From contig SWDI01000002.1 in assembly GCA_005116955.1 (NCBI GenBank), positions 102,397 to 166,396 of the forward strand: a DNA stretch of 64,000 nt, read 5' to 3'. This document shows positions 51,176-60,715 of this stretch, piece after piece (the first letter of the stretch is position 1; each line of letters begins with the position of its first letter). The notes below the pieces were generated by a model that searched no databases, was not told the DNA's origin, and saw nothing but the letters and a program-made list of their open reading frames with translations. Source of the DNA: Nitrospira sp. (GTDB taxonomy: Bacteria > Nitrospirota > Nitrospiria > Nitrospirales > Nitrospiraceae). Position numbers and translations under genes: made by a program.

Positions 51176-53065
51176 TCAGGCCAGTTTAAACTGCGACACT
51201 GACGTCGTCAGACCTTCAGCCAACGTCACCATATCTTCGACCGTTGCACGAGCCGAATCGGTGGCCTTTTGCGTGGCCACGGCGCCTCCGGTAAAGTCCT
51301 TGATCGACCGACCGACTTGATCGGTCGACACCGTTTGGTCTGCCGCTGCTGCCGCAATGCTCTGGGCAAGTTCCGCCGACCGTTGCGCAATCGTCGAAAT
51401 ATCCTTAAACACATCGCCTGTACGCAAGGCCGAAGCCGATCCGGCCTCGACTGCCTGAGTTTCATGTTCCATAGCAACGACCGCATGTTGCGTTTCGCTC
51501 TGGATGACTTTCACCAAGTCCGCGATCTCACGCGTCGCCTGTGTGGAGCTTTCCGCGAGCTTCCGTACTTGATCGGCAACGACCCCGAAGCGCGCTCCGG
51601 CCTCACCGGCACCGGCGGCCTCGATCGCAGCGTTGAGGGCCAGCAAATTGGTCTGATTAGCGATATCTCTGATTGTCGAGACGATTTGCGAAATTTCCAA
51701 TGAACGATCGCCAAGCGCTTTGATCTGCTTTGACATCCGTTGAACTGCCAATTGAATGCGCTGCATGTCATGGACAGTTTCTTGCACCGCGAGCCGGCCG
51801 TCTTCAGTAGCCTTGAGGACTTGTCGAGCTGCGTCGGACGAGGCTCCTGCGGTCTCTGTCACTTGGCGCATTGAGGACGCCAGCTGTTCGACCGCGCCGA
51901 GCGCCTTGATCGATTCGTCAGCTTGGTGCCTGGCGGTACCAGCCATCTGGCCTGCATTGTCTCGCAACTTACTCGCCGAGCTATTGACACGTTCGGCTGC
52001 CTGGCGAACGTGTTTCATCAACTGTGAAAATCGCTGAATCATGAGATTGAATCCGTCTGCCAGATTTCCAAACATATCGGCCGTCACTTCACCGCGCTTG
52101 GTCAAATCTCCTTTTCCGACATCGGATACCAAGACAAGAAATTGCACCAGTTGTTTTTGCATCCTGTCACGCTCTTCTTCCGTCGAGACCAGCGCTGTGA
52201 TTCGATCCAACATGATATTGAACGCCTTGGCCATATGCCCGACTTCATCGTCGCTTTCCAGTTTTGCGCGGGCCAGCAAATTGCCAGCGGCAGCCTGTGT
52301 CGCAACATCGGCCACATGAATGATGTCTCTCACAATGCTGCGTGCGAGAAAATAGCCAATCGCGATGGCCAAAAGGAGTGCCACGGCTGCTCCGCCGAGC
52401 ATGATCTTAGTGAGGTGAATGGCCAGGCTCTGCCCGCTATCATTTAATTCGCTTGCGAAGTCTCGAATGAGCTGCGCCATCGCTTGGAAACGCCATGTCG
52501 ATCTACCGTGCCATAGCGACACCTCAGTGGACAACACCATAGCCCCCAGTTCTCTCATCGACTGTCTTTGTTCATCCGTGAGCGAGGAGTCAAAGCTATC
52601 GTTCAATGCTCCCACTGCGCTTTCAGCCGACGCAAAGTATTCTTTCAATGTAAAAATGAGGACATCCAACTCTTGCCCGTCGCGACGGCCATTCACCGTC
52701 TCGTGCGTTGCGGACGGCCGATATGTCTCAAGCGGTGCCAGGGTTCGCCTCTTCAATTCAGCAAGAGGAATGATGGCCTCATCGAAATCACTTTTTTGTC
52801 TTTGGTCCACAACGCTCAACAGCGCATTGTGATAGAGACTGAGGTTGGTGCTGCTCACCGCAACATGAGAAACCCCCACTGTTGATTCGTCATAAATGGA
52901 ACTCAGCTGGGTCTTCATTTGGCGGAGGCCCATCAAACCGATCAGACCAATAGCCATCATGCCGACAATGATGATGGAAAACCCTATCAAGATCTTGTGC
53001 AGAGCTTTCAGGTCTTTAAACCATGCCCGAGGCGACCATTTCCATATCTTCCTAGAGTTCGCCAT
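51176..53065 (-). CDS. Methyl-accepting chemotaxis protein (PilJ-like)
   Basis: The 629-residue receptor starts at the ATG at 53063-53065, with GGAGGAG five bases upstream. Helix 1 (about 24-46) and helix 2 (about 215-240, [19 protein letters not shown]) enclose a four-helix sensor domain. One HAMP domain (about 241-295) and a second HAMP-like stretch (about 325-360) precede the signalling domain, whose tip reads [34 protein letters not shown]. The sensor domain binds unknown stimuli. No cheR or cheB lies nearby. Confidence 0.92.
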   Translation of the reverse strand: MANSRKIWKWSPRAWFKDLKALHKILIGFSIIIVGMMAIGLIGLMGLRQMKTQLSSIYDESTVGVSHVAVSSTNLSLYHNALLSVVDQRQKSDFDEAIIPLAELKRRTLAPLETYRPSATHETVNGRRDGQELDVLIFTLKEYFASAESAVGALNDSFDSSLTDEQRQSMRELGAMVLSTEVSLWHGRSTWRFQAMAQLIRDFASELNDSGQSLAIHLTKIMLGGAAVALLLAIAIGYFLARSIVRDIIHVADVATQAAAGNLLARAKLESDDEVGHMAKAFNIMLDRITALVSTEEERDRMQKQLVQFLVLVSDVGKGDLTKRGEVTADMFGNLADGFNLMIQRFSQLMKHVRQAAERVNSSASKLRDNAGQMAGTARHQADESIKALGAVEQLASSMRQVTETAGASSDAARQVLKATEDGRLAVQETVHDMQRIQLAVQRMSKQIKALGDRSLEISQIVSTIRDIANQTNLLALNAAIEAAGAGEAGARFGVVADQVRKLAESSTQATREIADLVKVIQSETQHAVVAMEHETQAVEAGSASALRTGDVFKDISTIAQRSAELAQSIAAAAADQTVSTDQVGRSIKDFTGGAVATQKATDSARATVEDMVTLAEGLTTSVSQFKLA

Positions 53066-53113
53066 GACGCTCCTCCTGCTCACGATTCAAGATAGGACAT
53101 ACCTTTCTGGACA

Positions 53114-53644
53114 TCATCGTTCCTCATTATGATGGTAGGGCTTCTGGTCAGTGGCCGTCTCTGCTATGGATGCCACTAAGCGGGACAGTTCTAATATCGC
53201 ACTCAGCTGATGTTCGGTTTTGAAGAATGCCGAGATCATGGGGCGTCGTGTGGCTCCAGGATGAGTCGAGGGAGCGACTAGATCATCTAACTGGATGGTG
53301 CAAATTTCTGGTACATCTTCGATCAGGATGCCGACCTGTTGTGTGCCCTGACGAATCAGCACTGCATATTTCGGCATCACGGAGCTGGACACGCCTAATG
53401 TAGCCCTTACATCTGCAAGGGGAATGATGGTTCCGCGTAGGTTGGTGATACCGACCAGCGCAGCAGGCATTCCAGGTACAGGCGTAATCGACTCGGGTTC
53501 GAAGATCTCGCGAACCTGGCGTAAATCGATAGCGAAGGTTTCGTCTCCCAATGCGACGAGACACACCTTCAAAGACTGGGTGGATTTGGCCTCTTCCGGG
53601 ACTGAGTCTGAATGCAGTTGCGGAAACTCACCTATGGGAATCAT
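53114..53644 (-). CDS. cheW: CheW coupling protein (PilI-like)
   Basis: The 176-residue CheW has KVCLVALGDETFAIDLRQVREIFEPESITPVPGMPAALVGITNLRGTIIPLADV, a clear consensus, and the C-terminal ILIEDVPEICTIQLDDL. It couples the receptor to CheA. It lies between the cheY gene and the receptor gene, the order of pilG/H-pilI-pilJ. Confidence 0.92.
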   Translation of the reverse strand: MIPIGEFPQLHSDSVPEEAKSTQSLKVCLVALGDETFAIDLRQVREIFEPESITPVPGMPAALVGITNLRGTIIPLADVRATLGVSSSVMPKYAVLIRQGTQQVGILIEDVPEICTIQLDDLVAPSTHPGATRRPMISAFFKTEHQLSAILELSRLVASIAETATDQKPYHHNEER

Positions 53645-53672
53645 CGTTTCGAGACCCCGCGCAGTATCGGCT

Positions 53673-54035
53673 TTAGCTCAGTGCGTGCTTCACTGCATGC
53701 AAGAGCTCCTCTGCTTTGAAGGGTTTCACCACGTGTCCGTTCGCTCCCTGTTGCTGCCCCCAGAACTTATCGCTTTCTTGACCTTTGGAGGTGCAGAGCA
53801 CGATCGGAATGCTTTTGAAACGAATATCGGTTTTAAGATCCCTGCACGCCTGGAATCCATTTCGGCCTGGCATCACCACATCCAAGACGATGAGGTCCGG
53901 CTTTTCCGAGACGACCTTATCCTCTAACCCATCTGCATTGGAGAGTGAGACAACAGTGTGTTGAGCAGCTTTCAGATACGACTCGATCAGTTGCAGTTCC
54001 GCGTACGAGTCATCGACAACCATGATTTTGCTCAT
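53673..54035 (-). CDS. CheY-type single-domain response regulator
   Basis: The 120-residue receiver has Asp8-Asp9, phosphoacceptor Asp52 (LIVLDVVMP), Thr82 and Lys104 (VVKPF), the full active set. It is the first gene of the operon and resembles PilG/PilH. Its start ATG (54033-54035) has AGAGGAAA upstream. Confidence 0.92.
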   Translation of the reverse strand: MSKIMVVDDSYAELQLIESYLKAAQHTVVSLSNADGLEDKVVSEKPDLIVLDVVMPGRNGFQACRDLKTDIRFKSIPIVLCTSKGQESDKFWGQQQGANGHVVKPFKAEELLHAVKHALS

Positions 54036-54421
54036 AAACCATTTCCTCTCTCTTTCAAGAAAGATTCATGCTGTTTTTGATTCAATAATCCGGCTTTGGC
54101 AATGTGACTTAGCTACCAGTCTTGGAGGACAATATGTTTCTGGCTTGAGTGCCCCAATGAACCGGTCCACGACCTCAGCTTCTTCTCATATCGTGACAGA
54201 GGATAATGTTCCTAAGATTACGGCACAGAAACAGCCCTCTCGAAAGGCACGGCTTTCTACCCTTCAAGACCGATTGATGCTGCTCTCATGGAGTGTAGCG
54301 ACTTGTTGCTGGTTGGCAAGAAAACGCTGAATATCAACATCCTCGTTGGGTATGGTGGACGTTGATGCGAAGGCCAGAGTCTGTATTGAGTATGAAGATG
54401 ACGAATGCTGGAAAGGCGATG
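54036..54421. other. Intergenic region between cheY and the cobQ remnant
   Basis: About 390 bases. The promoter of the chemosensory operon must be here, but I see no clear match. A plus-strand frame of 57 codons (from ATG near 54157, beginning MNRSTTSASS) has no ribosome site and I do not call it a gene. Confidence 0.4.
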
Positions 54422-54969
54422 TCATCGGAGAAGACAAGATAGATCGGCGTTGCGGGATAAATGATCAGCCCACCGATCGATCTCACCCTGCGAACGAGCG
54501 GTAACCGACTTCGAGGTATGACTATCGAAAGGTAGAAGTCCTTTCTTCTCACGAGCGTGATTGAGCCAGGCACGACGAAAACCAGGCTTATCAAACACTC
54601 CATGAATGTACGTCCCCCACACAAGACTGACGTGCCGAATAGCTCCATCGAACTCTTCTTTGTGCATAACGGTCGATTGGCGATCGTCCTCACTCAGGAC
54701 GGGACGACGGCGAACTCCACGACAGGCCAATTCACCAGATCCCATTTTCTGAGATTGACCTCAGCTGCACGGCCCGCCCCCTCTGCTTCGACAGCCGTGC
54801 ATAGCTTTCTTTCAAGATCGACCAGAGACGTGATCGGCTATCGCGATATGTCGAAGCCTTTTGCTTGGCGAGCACCTGTGCGGTGAAGTCATCGGCAAAT
54901 CCCAGCCATGATCATGCTTTTCCCTACGTCCGATCCCGTTCCAAGGACCGTAAATGCCCGTGCCGTCAT
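54422..54969 (-). pseudogene. cobQ: cobQ (cobyric acid synthase) remnant with large deletions
   Basis: Three pieces of cobyric acid synthase survive in order. The ATG at 54967-54969, overlapping the cbiZ stop (ATGA), opens the N-terminus (FTVLGTGSDVGKSMIMAGICR), which meets a TGA at 54889-54891. A middle piece in another frame reads STYRDSRSRLWSILKESYARL and, after a frame change, GAGRAAEVNLRKWDLVN. The C-terminal piece reads HVSLVWGTYIHGVFDKPGFR and ends DRWADHLSRNADLS at 54422. Roughly 550 bases remain of about 1500. No functional amidating enzyme can be made from it. Confidence 0.9.
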
Positions 54970-55697
54970 TGACACGACTCCCGCCAAGCCTTCGCTTTCG
55001 CTAAGCCGCGAGTCATACAGTTGGTCACTGCGCGTCCAACAAGCGCTCCGATCACTGTATGGGTTCCGCTATAGATGTGCGATGGACCTTGTCCCTGTAG
55101 CTGACAAGCGATCACGACCGCATCCGTACCGGTTCCGGTGGCTGCCATACCACCACTGCAACTCGGCACCGCATGATCGCGCAAGACGCCGGTCTTGGCC
55201 TCGGTAGCAACTTGCACGACACCAACCATCGCGGCATGAGAGAGACTCCCGTTTGTGATGAGAATGAGATTGATCGTGCCTGGCTTGCCCAGTCTGTCGC
55301 GATGAGAATGTTGAGGTGGCCATTCTCCAGCCTGGACAGCATTCGTCACACCAACCGTCGCAAAACACTCCACCCAGATCCCATCCGAAGCAACTCGTGC
55401 CATCACTAGCTGTGTCATCGGGACAGCCGTCATGAGTCCAACGGTTCGTGCACGGATGCCAAATCGGGAGGCCAGTTTTCGCAAAAAATGGGCGGGATCA
55501 GTGAAGGTTCTAGACTGATCCTCGGTCGCCAAGGGATGTGCCTCAACCTGATGATTGAGGACATAGGAAGCCAGCGTGAACCCTCCCCCTTGTGGCGCAG
55601 AGGAAAGCACACGTCTCCGACCTCCAAGGTTGATGATCAGTGTCTGCTCAGTCACTCGGTAGCTGGTGCGGACTCCTGTGGAAGTGCTATTCCTCAC
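54966..55697 (-). CDS. cbiZ: Adenosylcobinamide amidohydrolase CbiZ
   Basis: The 243-residue protein matches CbiZ: VGVTNAVQAGEWPP, GTINLILITNGSLSHAAMVGVVQVATEAKTGVL, ATGTGTDAVVIA and GTHTVIGALVGRAV. It cleaves the aminopropanol side chain of salvaged cobinamides or pseudo-B12 to give adenosylcobyric acid, which CbiB then rebuilds. It starts at a GTG overlapping the cobD stop (GTGA). Its product is the same compound that the neighbouring broken cobQ would have made. Confidence 0.92.
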   Translation of the reverse strand: MRNSTSTGVRTSYRVTEQTLIINLGGRRRVLSSAPQGGGFTLASYVLNHQVEAHPLATEDQSRTFTDPAHFLRKLASRFGIRARTVGLMTAVPMTQLVMARVASDGIWVECFATVGVTNAVQAGEWPPQHSHRDRLGKPGTINLILITNGSLSHAAMVGVVQVATEAKTGVLRDHAVPSCSGGMAATGTGTDAVVIACQLQGQGPSHIYSGTHTVIGALVGRAVTNCMTRGLAKAKAWRESCQ

Positions 55698-56806
55698 GAG
55701 ACGCCCTGAAGGAGCAGGCGAGATATGGTCCGAACGATCCGGTCATTGTCTTGAACAGTTCGCACTGCGAGTCGGATGGAACGTGAGTTTGTGCCAGGCA
55801 CGGACGAACAGTCACGAATCAACAGGCCTGTGTTTCGCAATTGTTTGGTCATGTCACGTGCCTGCCAGCCACGAGGCAATTCAACAAGGAAGTAATTCGC
55901 GTGTGTCGGCATCACAATGCAGCCTGGCAAGGCCACCAGCAATGCTCGCAACCGTTCACGCTCTCGCGCCATGAATCGCAAACTCTTGCGCGCATGTGCC
56001 GCATCGTTCACCGCAGCGAGCGCGGCCACTTGCCCCATTGCGCTCACTGACCACGGTGGCAGCTGCCGTTGTAGTTGTCCCGCGGTGATACGGGTTGCCA
56101 CTGCATATCCTACTCGCAGTCCTGGCAGGGCATAGAATTTGGTCATGCTGCGCAAGACAACCACATGAGGCCAGGACGCCGCATGCGGTAGGACAGATCG
56201 CTCTGGACAATAGTCGGCAAATGCTTCGTCGATCACTAGCCAGAGCCCTCGCCGGCGGGTAGCCTTCGCTAACTGTGCAACATCGTCGGCTGAGCAGGCT
56301 TGTCCCGTTGGACTGTTGGGATGACAGAGCACGACGCCATCAATAGAACGACCATCATGCCGGCCTGCTTCCATTGCATGGCAAAGACGGTCGATTGGGA
56401 TGGCATACTGGTCGCTTCGGTCAGCAAAGAACGCCGTGGCCTGTCTTCCAACTCGTACCATTGCAGCAGCATATTCGGAAAAGGTGGGCTGCACGATAAG
56501 GAGCCGATGAATCCCCAGTGCACGAGGGAGCGCCTCAATCAACTCTGTGGAACCGTTACCAACTACAATCTGTTCCGGATCAATATGCCAGAATGTGGCC
56601 AGTGCCTGCCGTAGATCCCAACAGTTGGGATCAGGATAATGACTCAACAGATGTCTGGACGCGGTGATGGCTTTCCAGACTTGTGGAGAGGGCCCTAGTG
56701 GGTTGATGCTGGCGCTGAAATCAAGAATCTCAGTAGGGTCACGTTTCAGTTCTCGTGCAGCACTGTAGATATCCCCGCCATGTACGCGTGCCCTCACACG
56801 AGCCAT
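55694..56806 (-). CDS. cobD: Threonine-phosphate decarboxylase CobD
   Basis: The 370-residue PLP enzyme of the aminotransferase fold class I has HGGDIYSAARELKRDPTEILDFSASINPLGPS, NPNSPTG-type HPNSPTGQA and the PLP Lys in SMTKFYALPGLRVGY. It makes aminopropanol phosphate for the B12 side chain. It overlaps the end of cbiB by 13 bases. Histidinol-phosphate aminotransferase is the main alternative, excluded by the B12 context. Confidence 0.9.
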   Translation of the reverse strand: MARVRARVHGGDIYSAARELKRDPTEILDFSASINPLGPSPQVWKAITASRHLLSHYPDPNCWDLRQALATFWHIDPEQIVVGNGSTELIEALPRALGIHRLLIVQPTFSEYAAAMVRVGRQATAFFADRSDQYAIPIDRLCHAMEAGRHDGRSIDGVVLCHPNSPTGQACSADDVAQLAKATRRRGLWLVIDEAFADYCPERSVLPHAASWPHVVVLRSMTKFYALPGLRVGYAVATRITAGQLQRQLPPWSVSAMGQVAALAAVNDAAHARKSLRFMARERERLRALLVALPGCIVMPTHANYFLVELPRGWQARDMTKQLRNTGLLIRDCSSVPGTNSRSIRLAVRTVQDNDRIVRTISRLLLQGVS

Positions 56807-57750
56807 TTGATCCCCACCGCCAGAATGACCCCCAGCACCGAAGCGGCCACCATGATGGTTGCCGCCAACATCATGTCACTTGGCTCTGCGCTCCGTCCCT
56901 CTACACCAAGAATAGGACGGTCTTGCGCAATTCCATCATAGAAGTTGGTGCCTCCCAACCGTATTCCCAAGATCCCGGCCATCGCTGCTTCAGGCCTGCC
57001 ACTATTGGGACTGGGGTGGAGACTTCCATCTCGCTGAAACACTCGCCATCCGTTGCGAATCCGTTCCAGCTCTTGAGTAATGAGACCTGCACTCAGGAGA
57101 AGCAGCACTGCCGAAAGCCGAGCAGGAATCCAGTTCGCCAGATCATCAAGTCGAGCCGATGCCCAGCCAAGATAGGCATAGCGCTCATCACGATGGCCGA
57201 TCATGGAATCCAATGTATTGACGGCCTTGTAGGCCAAGGCCAATGGGGCACCTCCGATCGCCAGATACAATAACGGCGCAATCACACCGTCTGACACACT
57301 TTCTGCGACCGTTTCCACCGTCGCACGAGCCACTTCGGATTCGGAGAGATCCTCTGTGTCCCGCCCCACGATCATGGCCACAGCTCCACGGGCAGTAGGA
57401 AGATCACCGGCTTGGAGCGGATCATTCACCCCACGAACATGATCCCATAGGTCCCGTGCGGCGAGAGTGGTTGAGGCCAATCCAATCGACAGGGCTGATC
57501 CCAGCCACCCTGCTACGTGCTCAGCCTCTTGAATGATGACAGCGCCGAGACAATAGGCCATGACCGGGAACCCTCCGGCCAGACAGATGCCTGCAACCCG
57601 AAGGCTGCTGTTACTTCGACAGATGTGTCGGACCAGGTAATCGAGCCATGTAATGCACTGGCCCATCATACGGACTGGATGGGGCAACCAGCGAGGATCA
57701 CCACATATCCCGTCAAGTGCAGAAGCGATAAGGAGTTCGCCGCCGGTCAT
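56794..57750 (-). CDS. cbiB: Adenosylcobinamide-phosphate synthase CbiB
   Basis: The 318-residue membrane protein has the family motifs DGICGDPRWLPHPVRMMG at the N-terminus, SVSDGVIAPLLYLAIGGAPLALAYKAVNTLDSMIGH in the middle and several hydrophobic helices. It joins cobyric acid to aminopropanol phosphate. It overlaps the cobS stop by four bases. It is intact. Confidence 0.92.
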   Translation of the reverse strand: MTGGELLIASALDGICGDPRWLPHPVRMMGQCITWLDYLVRHICRSNSSLRVAGICLAGGFPVMAYCLGAVIIQEAEHVAGWLGSALSIGLASTTLAARDLWDHVRGVNDPLQAGDLPTARGAVAMIVGRDTEDLSESEVARATVETVAESVSDGVIAPLLYLAIGGAPLALAYKAVNTLDSMIGHRDERYAYLGWASARLDDLANWIPARLSAVLLLLSAGLITQELERIRNGWRVFQRDGSLHPSPNSGRPEAAMAGILGIRLGGTNFYDGIAQDRPILGVEGRSAEPSDMMLAATIMVAASVLGVILAVGIKWLV

Positions 57751-58511
57751 GGTAACCGGAGCAAGAGTGGAACGAGTAACAGGAAGAGGATTTCAATCAC
57801 TTCATTCATAGCCCCAAGCGTATCCCCAGTGATCCCACCGAACCAGCTACGGCAGGCTGACCAGCCAATGAGTACGATTGGAGCGCCAGCGAGGAGGATC
57901 AGACATGCACCAACCGCCCCAAATCCTCCTGCCAGAGCAATCGTCAAGACTACCGTGGATATGGCCACGTGTCGCCATGACAGATGAGTGAGGAATGGCG
58001 CTGCCAATCCTCCTTCCGATCTGGCATAGGGCGAAATCCACGCCAGCATGACCATCGCCCAACGTCCCATTGCCGGCATGCAGAGTACGGCAGGGAGCCG
58101 CAACTCAAGCGGCAGCGCCATCAATCCCGCATACCGGAGAATCAGTGAAAGAAAAAGTCCTGTCGCGCCGATCGCGCCGATACGGGGATCGCGCATAATC
58201 GTAAGCCGTTCTACCGGTGTACGGCCTCCCGCCAATCCATCTAATGTGTCAGCCAACCCGTCCTGATGAAGCCCTCGCGTCAACAGCACCAACAGGATAA
58301 TCAGCAGCACATTCACGACCGTCGGTGAGAGAATTGCCGTCAATCCAAAGTCCGCCACGATGAGCCCGCCGCCGATCAGCAAGCCAATGATGGGATACCA
58401 AGCCATCGATGCGGCCAGTTCTGGCGCGGTCGGCTCGTGGTGAGTTCGGCTCAACGGAATCGTCGTCAGAAAGTGCCAGGCAAAGATAAATGGACGGGCA
58501 ACAGTTCCCAT
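57747..58511 (-). CDS. cobS: Cobalamin synthase CobS
   Basis: The 254-residue membrane protein begins FIFAWHFLTTIPLSR and has the metal-binding HQDGLADTLDGLAGG motif with several helices. It joins adenosyl-GDP-cobinamide to alpha-ribazole phosphate, the last assembly step. It follows cobT after two bases. Confidence 0.92.
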   Translation of the reverse strand: MGTVARPFIFAWHFLTTIPLSRTHHEPTAPELAASMAWYPIIGLLIGGGLIVADFGLTAILSPTVVNVLLIILLVLLTRGLHQDGLADTLDGLAGGRTPVERLTIMRDPRIGAIGATGLFLSLILRYAGLMALPLELRLPAVLCMPAMGRWAMVMLAWISPYARSEGGLAAPFLTHLSWRHVAISTVVLTIALAGGFGAVGACLILLAGAPIVLIGWSACRSWFGGITGDTLGAMNEVIEILFLLLVPLLLRLP

Positions 58512-58513
58512 CG

Positions 58514-59566
58514 TTACACCTTGTCAGACACGCCTGCTTCATCGAAGGTTGCCATCTCCGTATAGAGCTTGATAGCGGCACAGACCAAATCCATTCCCAA
58601 ACAGGCCCCCGTACCCTCGCCAAGACGCAAGTCGAGATCCAACAGCGGCTTCAATCTCAGATGGTCCAAGACCACGCGATGGCCCTGCTCGACCGAGCGA
58701 TGGGAGGCGATGAGATACTCTCGACACAAGGGCTGAAGCCCAACGGCAATCAATGCCGCCGCCCCAGCGATGAACCCATCCAGCACGATAGGCACCCGGG
58801 CTGCCGCCGCCCCGAGTATCACACCCGCCAATCCAGCGATCTCCAGCCCGCCAACTTTCGTCAGAACATCGAGTGGATCCATCATGTCGGGACGATGCCG
58901 ATCGAGCGCCCGCTCAATCACGGCTATCTTATGCCGACGACTGGATTCGTCGATGCCGGTCCCGCATCCGGTTACATCGGCCACAGGCCGACCGGTCATC
59001 ACCGCGGTGATCGCGGCACTGGGTGTCGTATTTCCGATACCCATCTCACCAGTGCCGATTAGGCCAATTCCCTCTCGCACGACTTCTGTCGCCAGTTCAA
59101 CTCCGATCATCACAGCCTGCTCTGCTTGGCTGCGTGTCATCGCCGATTCCACCGCCAGATTGTTCGTCCCCTTCATAACTTTTCGAGCAAGCAGACCGGG
59201 CACAGCGCCAAACTCATAGTCGACACCGATATCCACCACGCGCACATCCACGCCGGCATGCCTTGCCAACACATTCACGCCAGCGCCACCCCGCAGAAAG
59301 TTCAAGACCATTTGAGGGGTGACCTCCCGAGGATAGGCGCTCACCCCTTCCAGAGTTACTCCGTGATCAGCGGCAAAAGTAAAGACCACGCCACGTGGAA
59401 CATTGGGCTTCAGCTCGCCGGAAATGGCGACGTAGGACGCCGCCAATTCTTCCAGACGCCCAAGACTGCCGAGCGGTTTGGTCAGCCGATCCAATCGGGC
59501 TTGTGCCTTCTCACGGAGACTGACATCGACCGGATGAATACGACGGCACAGGTCCTGTATCGACAT
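58514..59566 (-). CDS. cobT: Nicotinate-nucleotide:DMB phosphoribosyltransferase CobT
   Basis: The 350-residue enzyme has the family stretches LDRLTKPLGSLGRLEELA, FAADHGVTLEGVSAYPREVT, IGTGEMGIGNTTPSAAI and the C-terminal RLGEGTGACLG, where the Glu is the catalytic base. It activates 5,6-dimethylbenzimidazole made by BluB. All motifs are present. Confidence 0.95.
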   Translation of the reverse strand: MSIQDLCRRIHPVDVSLREKAQARLDRLTKPLGSLGRLEELAASYVAISGELKPNVPRGVVFTFAADHGVTLEGVSAYPREVTPQMVLNFLRGGAGVNVLARHAGVDVRVVDIGVDYEFGAVPGLLARKVMKGTNNLAVESAMTRSQAEQAVMIGVELATEVVREGIGLIGTGEMGIGNTTPSAAITAVMTGRPVADVTGCGTGIDESSRRHKIAVIERALDRHRPDMMDPLDVLTKVGGLEIAGLAGVILGAAAARVPIVLDGFIAGAAALIAVGLQPLCREYLIASHRSVEQGHRVVLDHLRLKPLLDLDLRLGEGTGACLGMDLVCAAIKLYTEMATFDEAGVSDKV

Positions 59567-59580
59567 GACGGCTCCTCTAT

Positions 59581-60141
59581 TTACTTCAAGCGAAGCGATA
59601 GTCCGCTCACGATCAGATGCACTTCATCCACTCCTGTGGCAATTTGCTGGTTCACCCGTCCGGCAAGATCGCGAAACGCACGCGTCGCAGGCTCAGCCGG
59701 AACCAGCCCGAACCCCAACTCATTACTGACGATGACCACTCTAGCCGCTGCAGTCCGCATCCGTTGCACCAGCGTTCCAGCTCGAGTGAGAATGACCGAT
59801 TCGTTGAGGCCAGTTCCAACCAAATTACTCAACCACAATGTGACGCAATCGAAGAGAATCGTCTGGTACCGAGGACCCTGCTTGGCAAACCATGCCTCCA
59901 CTTCGAGCGGCGCTTCAACGGTTTCCCAATCCGCTGAGCGTGTGGCCTGATGCCGAGCGATGCGTGCCACCATTTCACCATCCAACCCTTGCCCCGTCGC
60001 AACGAATGCGCGCGGCCCTCGTGATCCGGCTAACTTGAGTGCAGCCTCACTTTTCCCAGACGACGCCCCACCAAGCACAAGAATAATACGGCCCTTGGCT
60101 CGTCGCGTCGGTCGGCGGTTACGTGGTTTTCTTGGCGACAT
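59581..60141 (-). CDS. cobU: Adenosylcobinamide kinase/guanylyltransferase CobU
   Basis: From the ATG at 60139-60141 the protein has 186 residues, with the P-loop VLGGASSGKSEAAL and the downstream RHQATRSADWETVEAP containing the guanylylated His. SNELGFGLVPAEPATRAFRD is typical. It makes adenosyl-GDP-cobinamide. A longer frame to 60213 would overlap the adenosyltransferase gene further; the chosen start overlaps by 23 bases. The N-terminal 20 residues are very basic (SPRKPRNRRPTRRAKGR), unusual for CobU. Confidence 0.9.
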   Translation of the reverse strand: MSPRKPRNRRPTRRAKGRIILVLGGASSGKSEAALKLAGSRGPRAFVATGQGLDGEMVARIARHQATRSADWETVEAPLEVEAWFAKQGPRYQTILFDCVTLWLSNLVGTGLNESVILTRAGTLVQRMRTAAARVVIVSNELGFGLVPAEPATRAFRDLAGRVNQQIATGVDEVHLIVSGLSLRLK

Positions 60142-60715
60142 CACGTTCCCATAAGAATTCAGGCTCGCCCTGTGTCTTGGAAACCCACCGAGCCAGCACG
60201 AACAACGCATCACTCAGCCGATTGACGAACTTGATGATCGTCAAATCGACCGGTTCTGTTTTTGAAAGGGCTACACACAACCGCTCGGCGCGGCGACATA
60301 CCGTCCGAGCCTGATGCAGAAACCCAGAAACCTTTCCACCTCCAGGCAAGATGAATTCTTTCAACGGCTCCAGATCTTTCTGACACCGGTCAATGAGTTT
60401 TTCCAAACGTGTGACATCATTCGCAGAAACTCGCGGCATATTCTTGAATGTTTGTCCTGGTGCCGTCGCCAGAATGCTGCCCACATCGAATAATTTGTTT
60501 TGTACCCAGCGTAGCTCGTCTTCAAGTTGTGCGGCAGCTGAATACTCGTCCACAACATCGGTATTCATCACTCGCACCACACCGATCGACGCATTCAACT
60601 CATCGATCGTGCCGTAGGCTTCGACCCGCAGACTGTCTTTCCACACCTGTTGTCCGCCGGCCAGTCTGGTTTTTCCCGCGTCCCCTGTTCTTGTGTAGAC
60701 CTTGGTGATGCGCAT
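60119..60715 (-). CDS. pduO: PduO-type cob(I)alamin adenosyltransferase
   Basis: The 198-residue protein is a PduO-type adenosyltransferase: KVYTRTGDAGKTRLAGG at the start, GTIDELNASIGV, and QARTVCRRAERL near the end. It attaches the adenosyl group to cobalt. I took the ATG at 60713-60715, since GAGGGG lies nine bases before it; two more ATGs lie just upstream. It overlaps the end of the bluB frame by 116 bases in a different frame. Confidence 0.92.
   Translation of the reverse strand: MRITKVYTRTGDAGKTRLAGGQQVWKDSLRVEAYGTIDELNASIGVVRVMNTDVVDEYSAAAQLEDELRWVQNKLFDVGSILATAPGQTFKNMPRVSANDVTRLEKLIDRCQKDLEPLKEFILPGGGKVSGFLHQARTVCRRAERLCVALSKTEPVDLTIIKFVNRLSDALFVLARWVSKTQGEPEFLWERDVAKKTT

Noticed and set aside
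54157..54330. 57-codon plus-strand frame between cheY and the cobQ remnant
   Set aside because: It has no ribosome site, no recognisable motif and an unconvincing composition; it may be chance in a 390-base gap.
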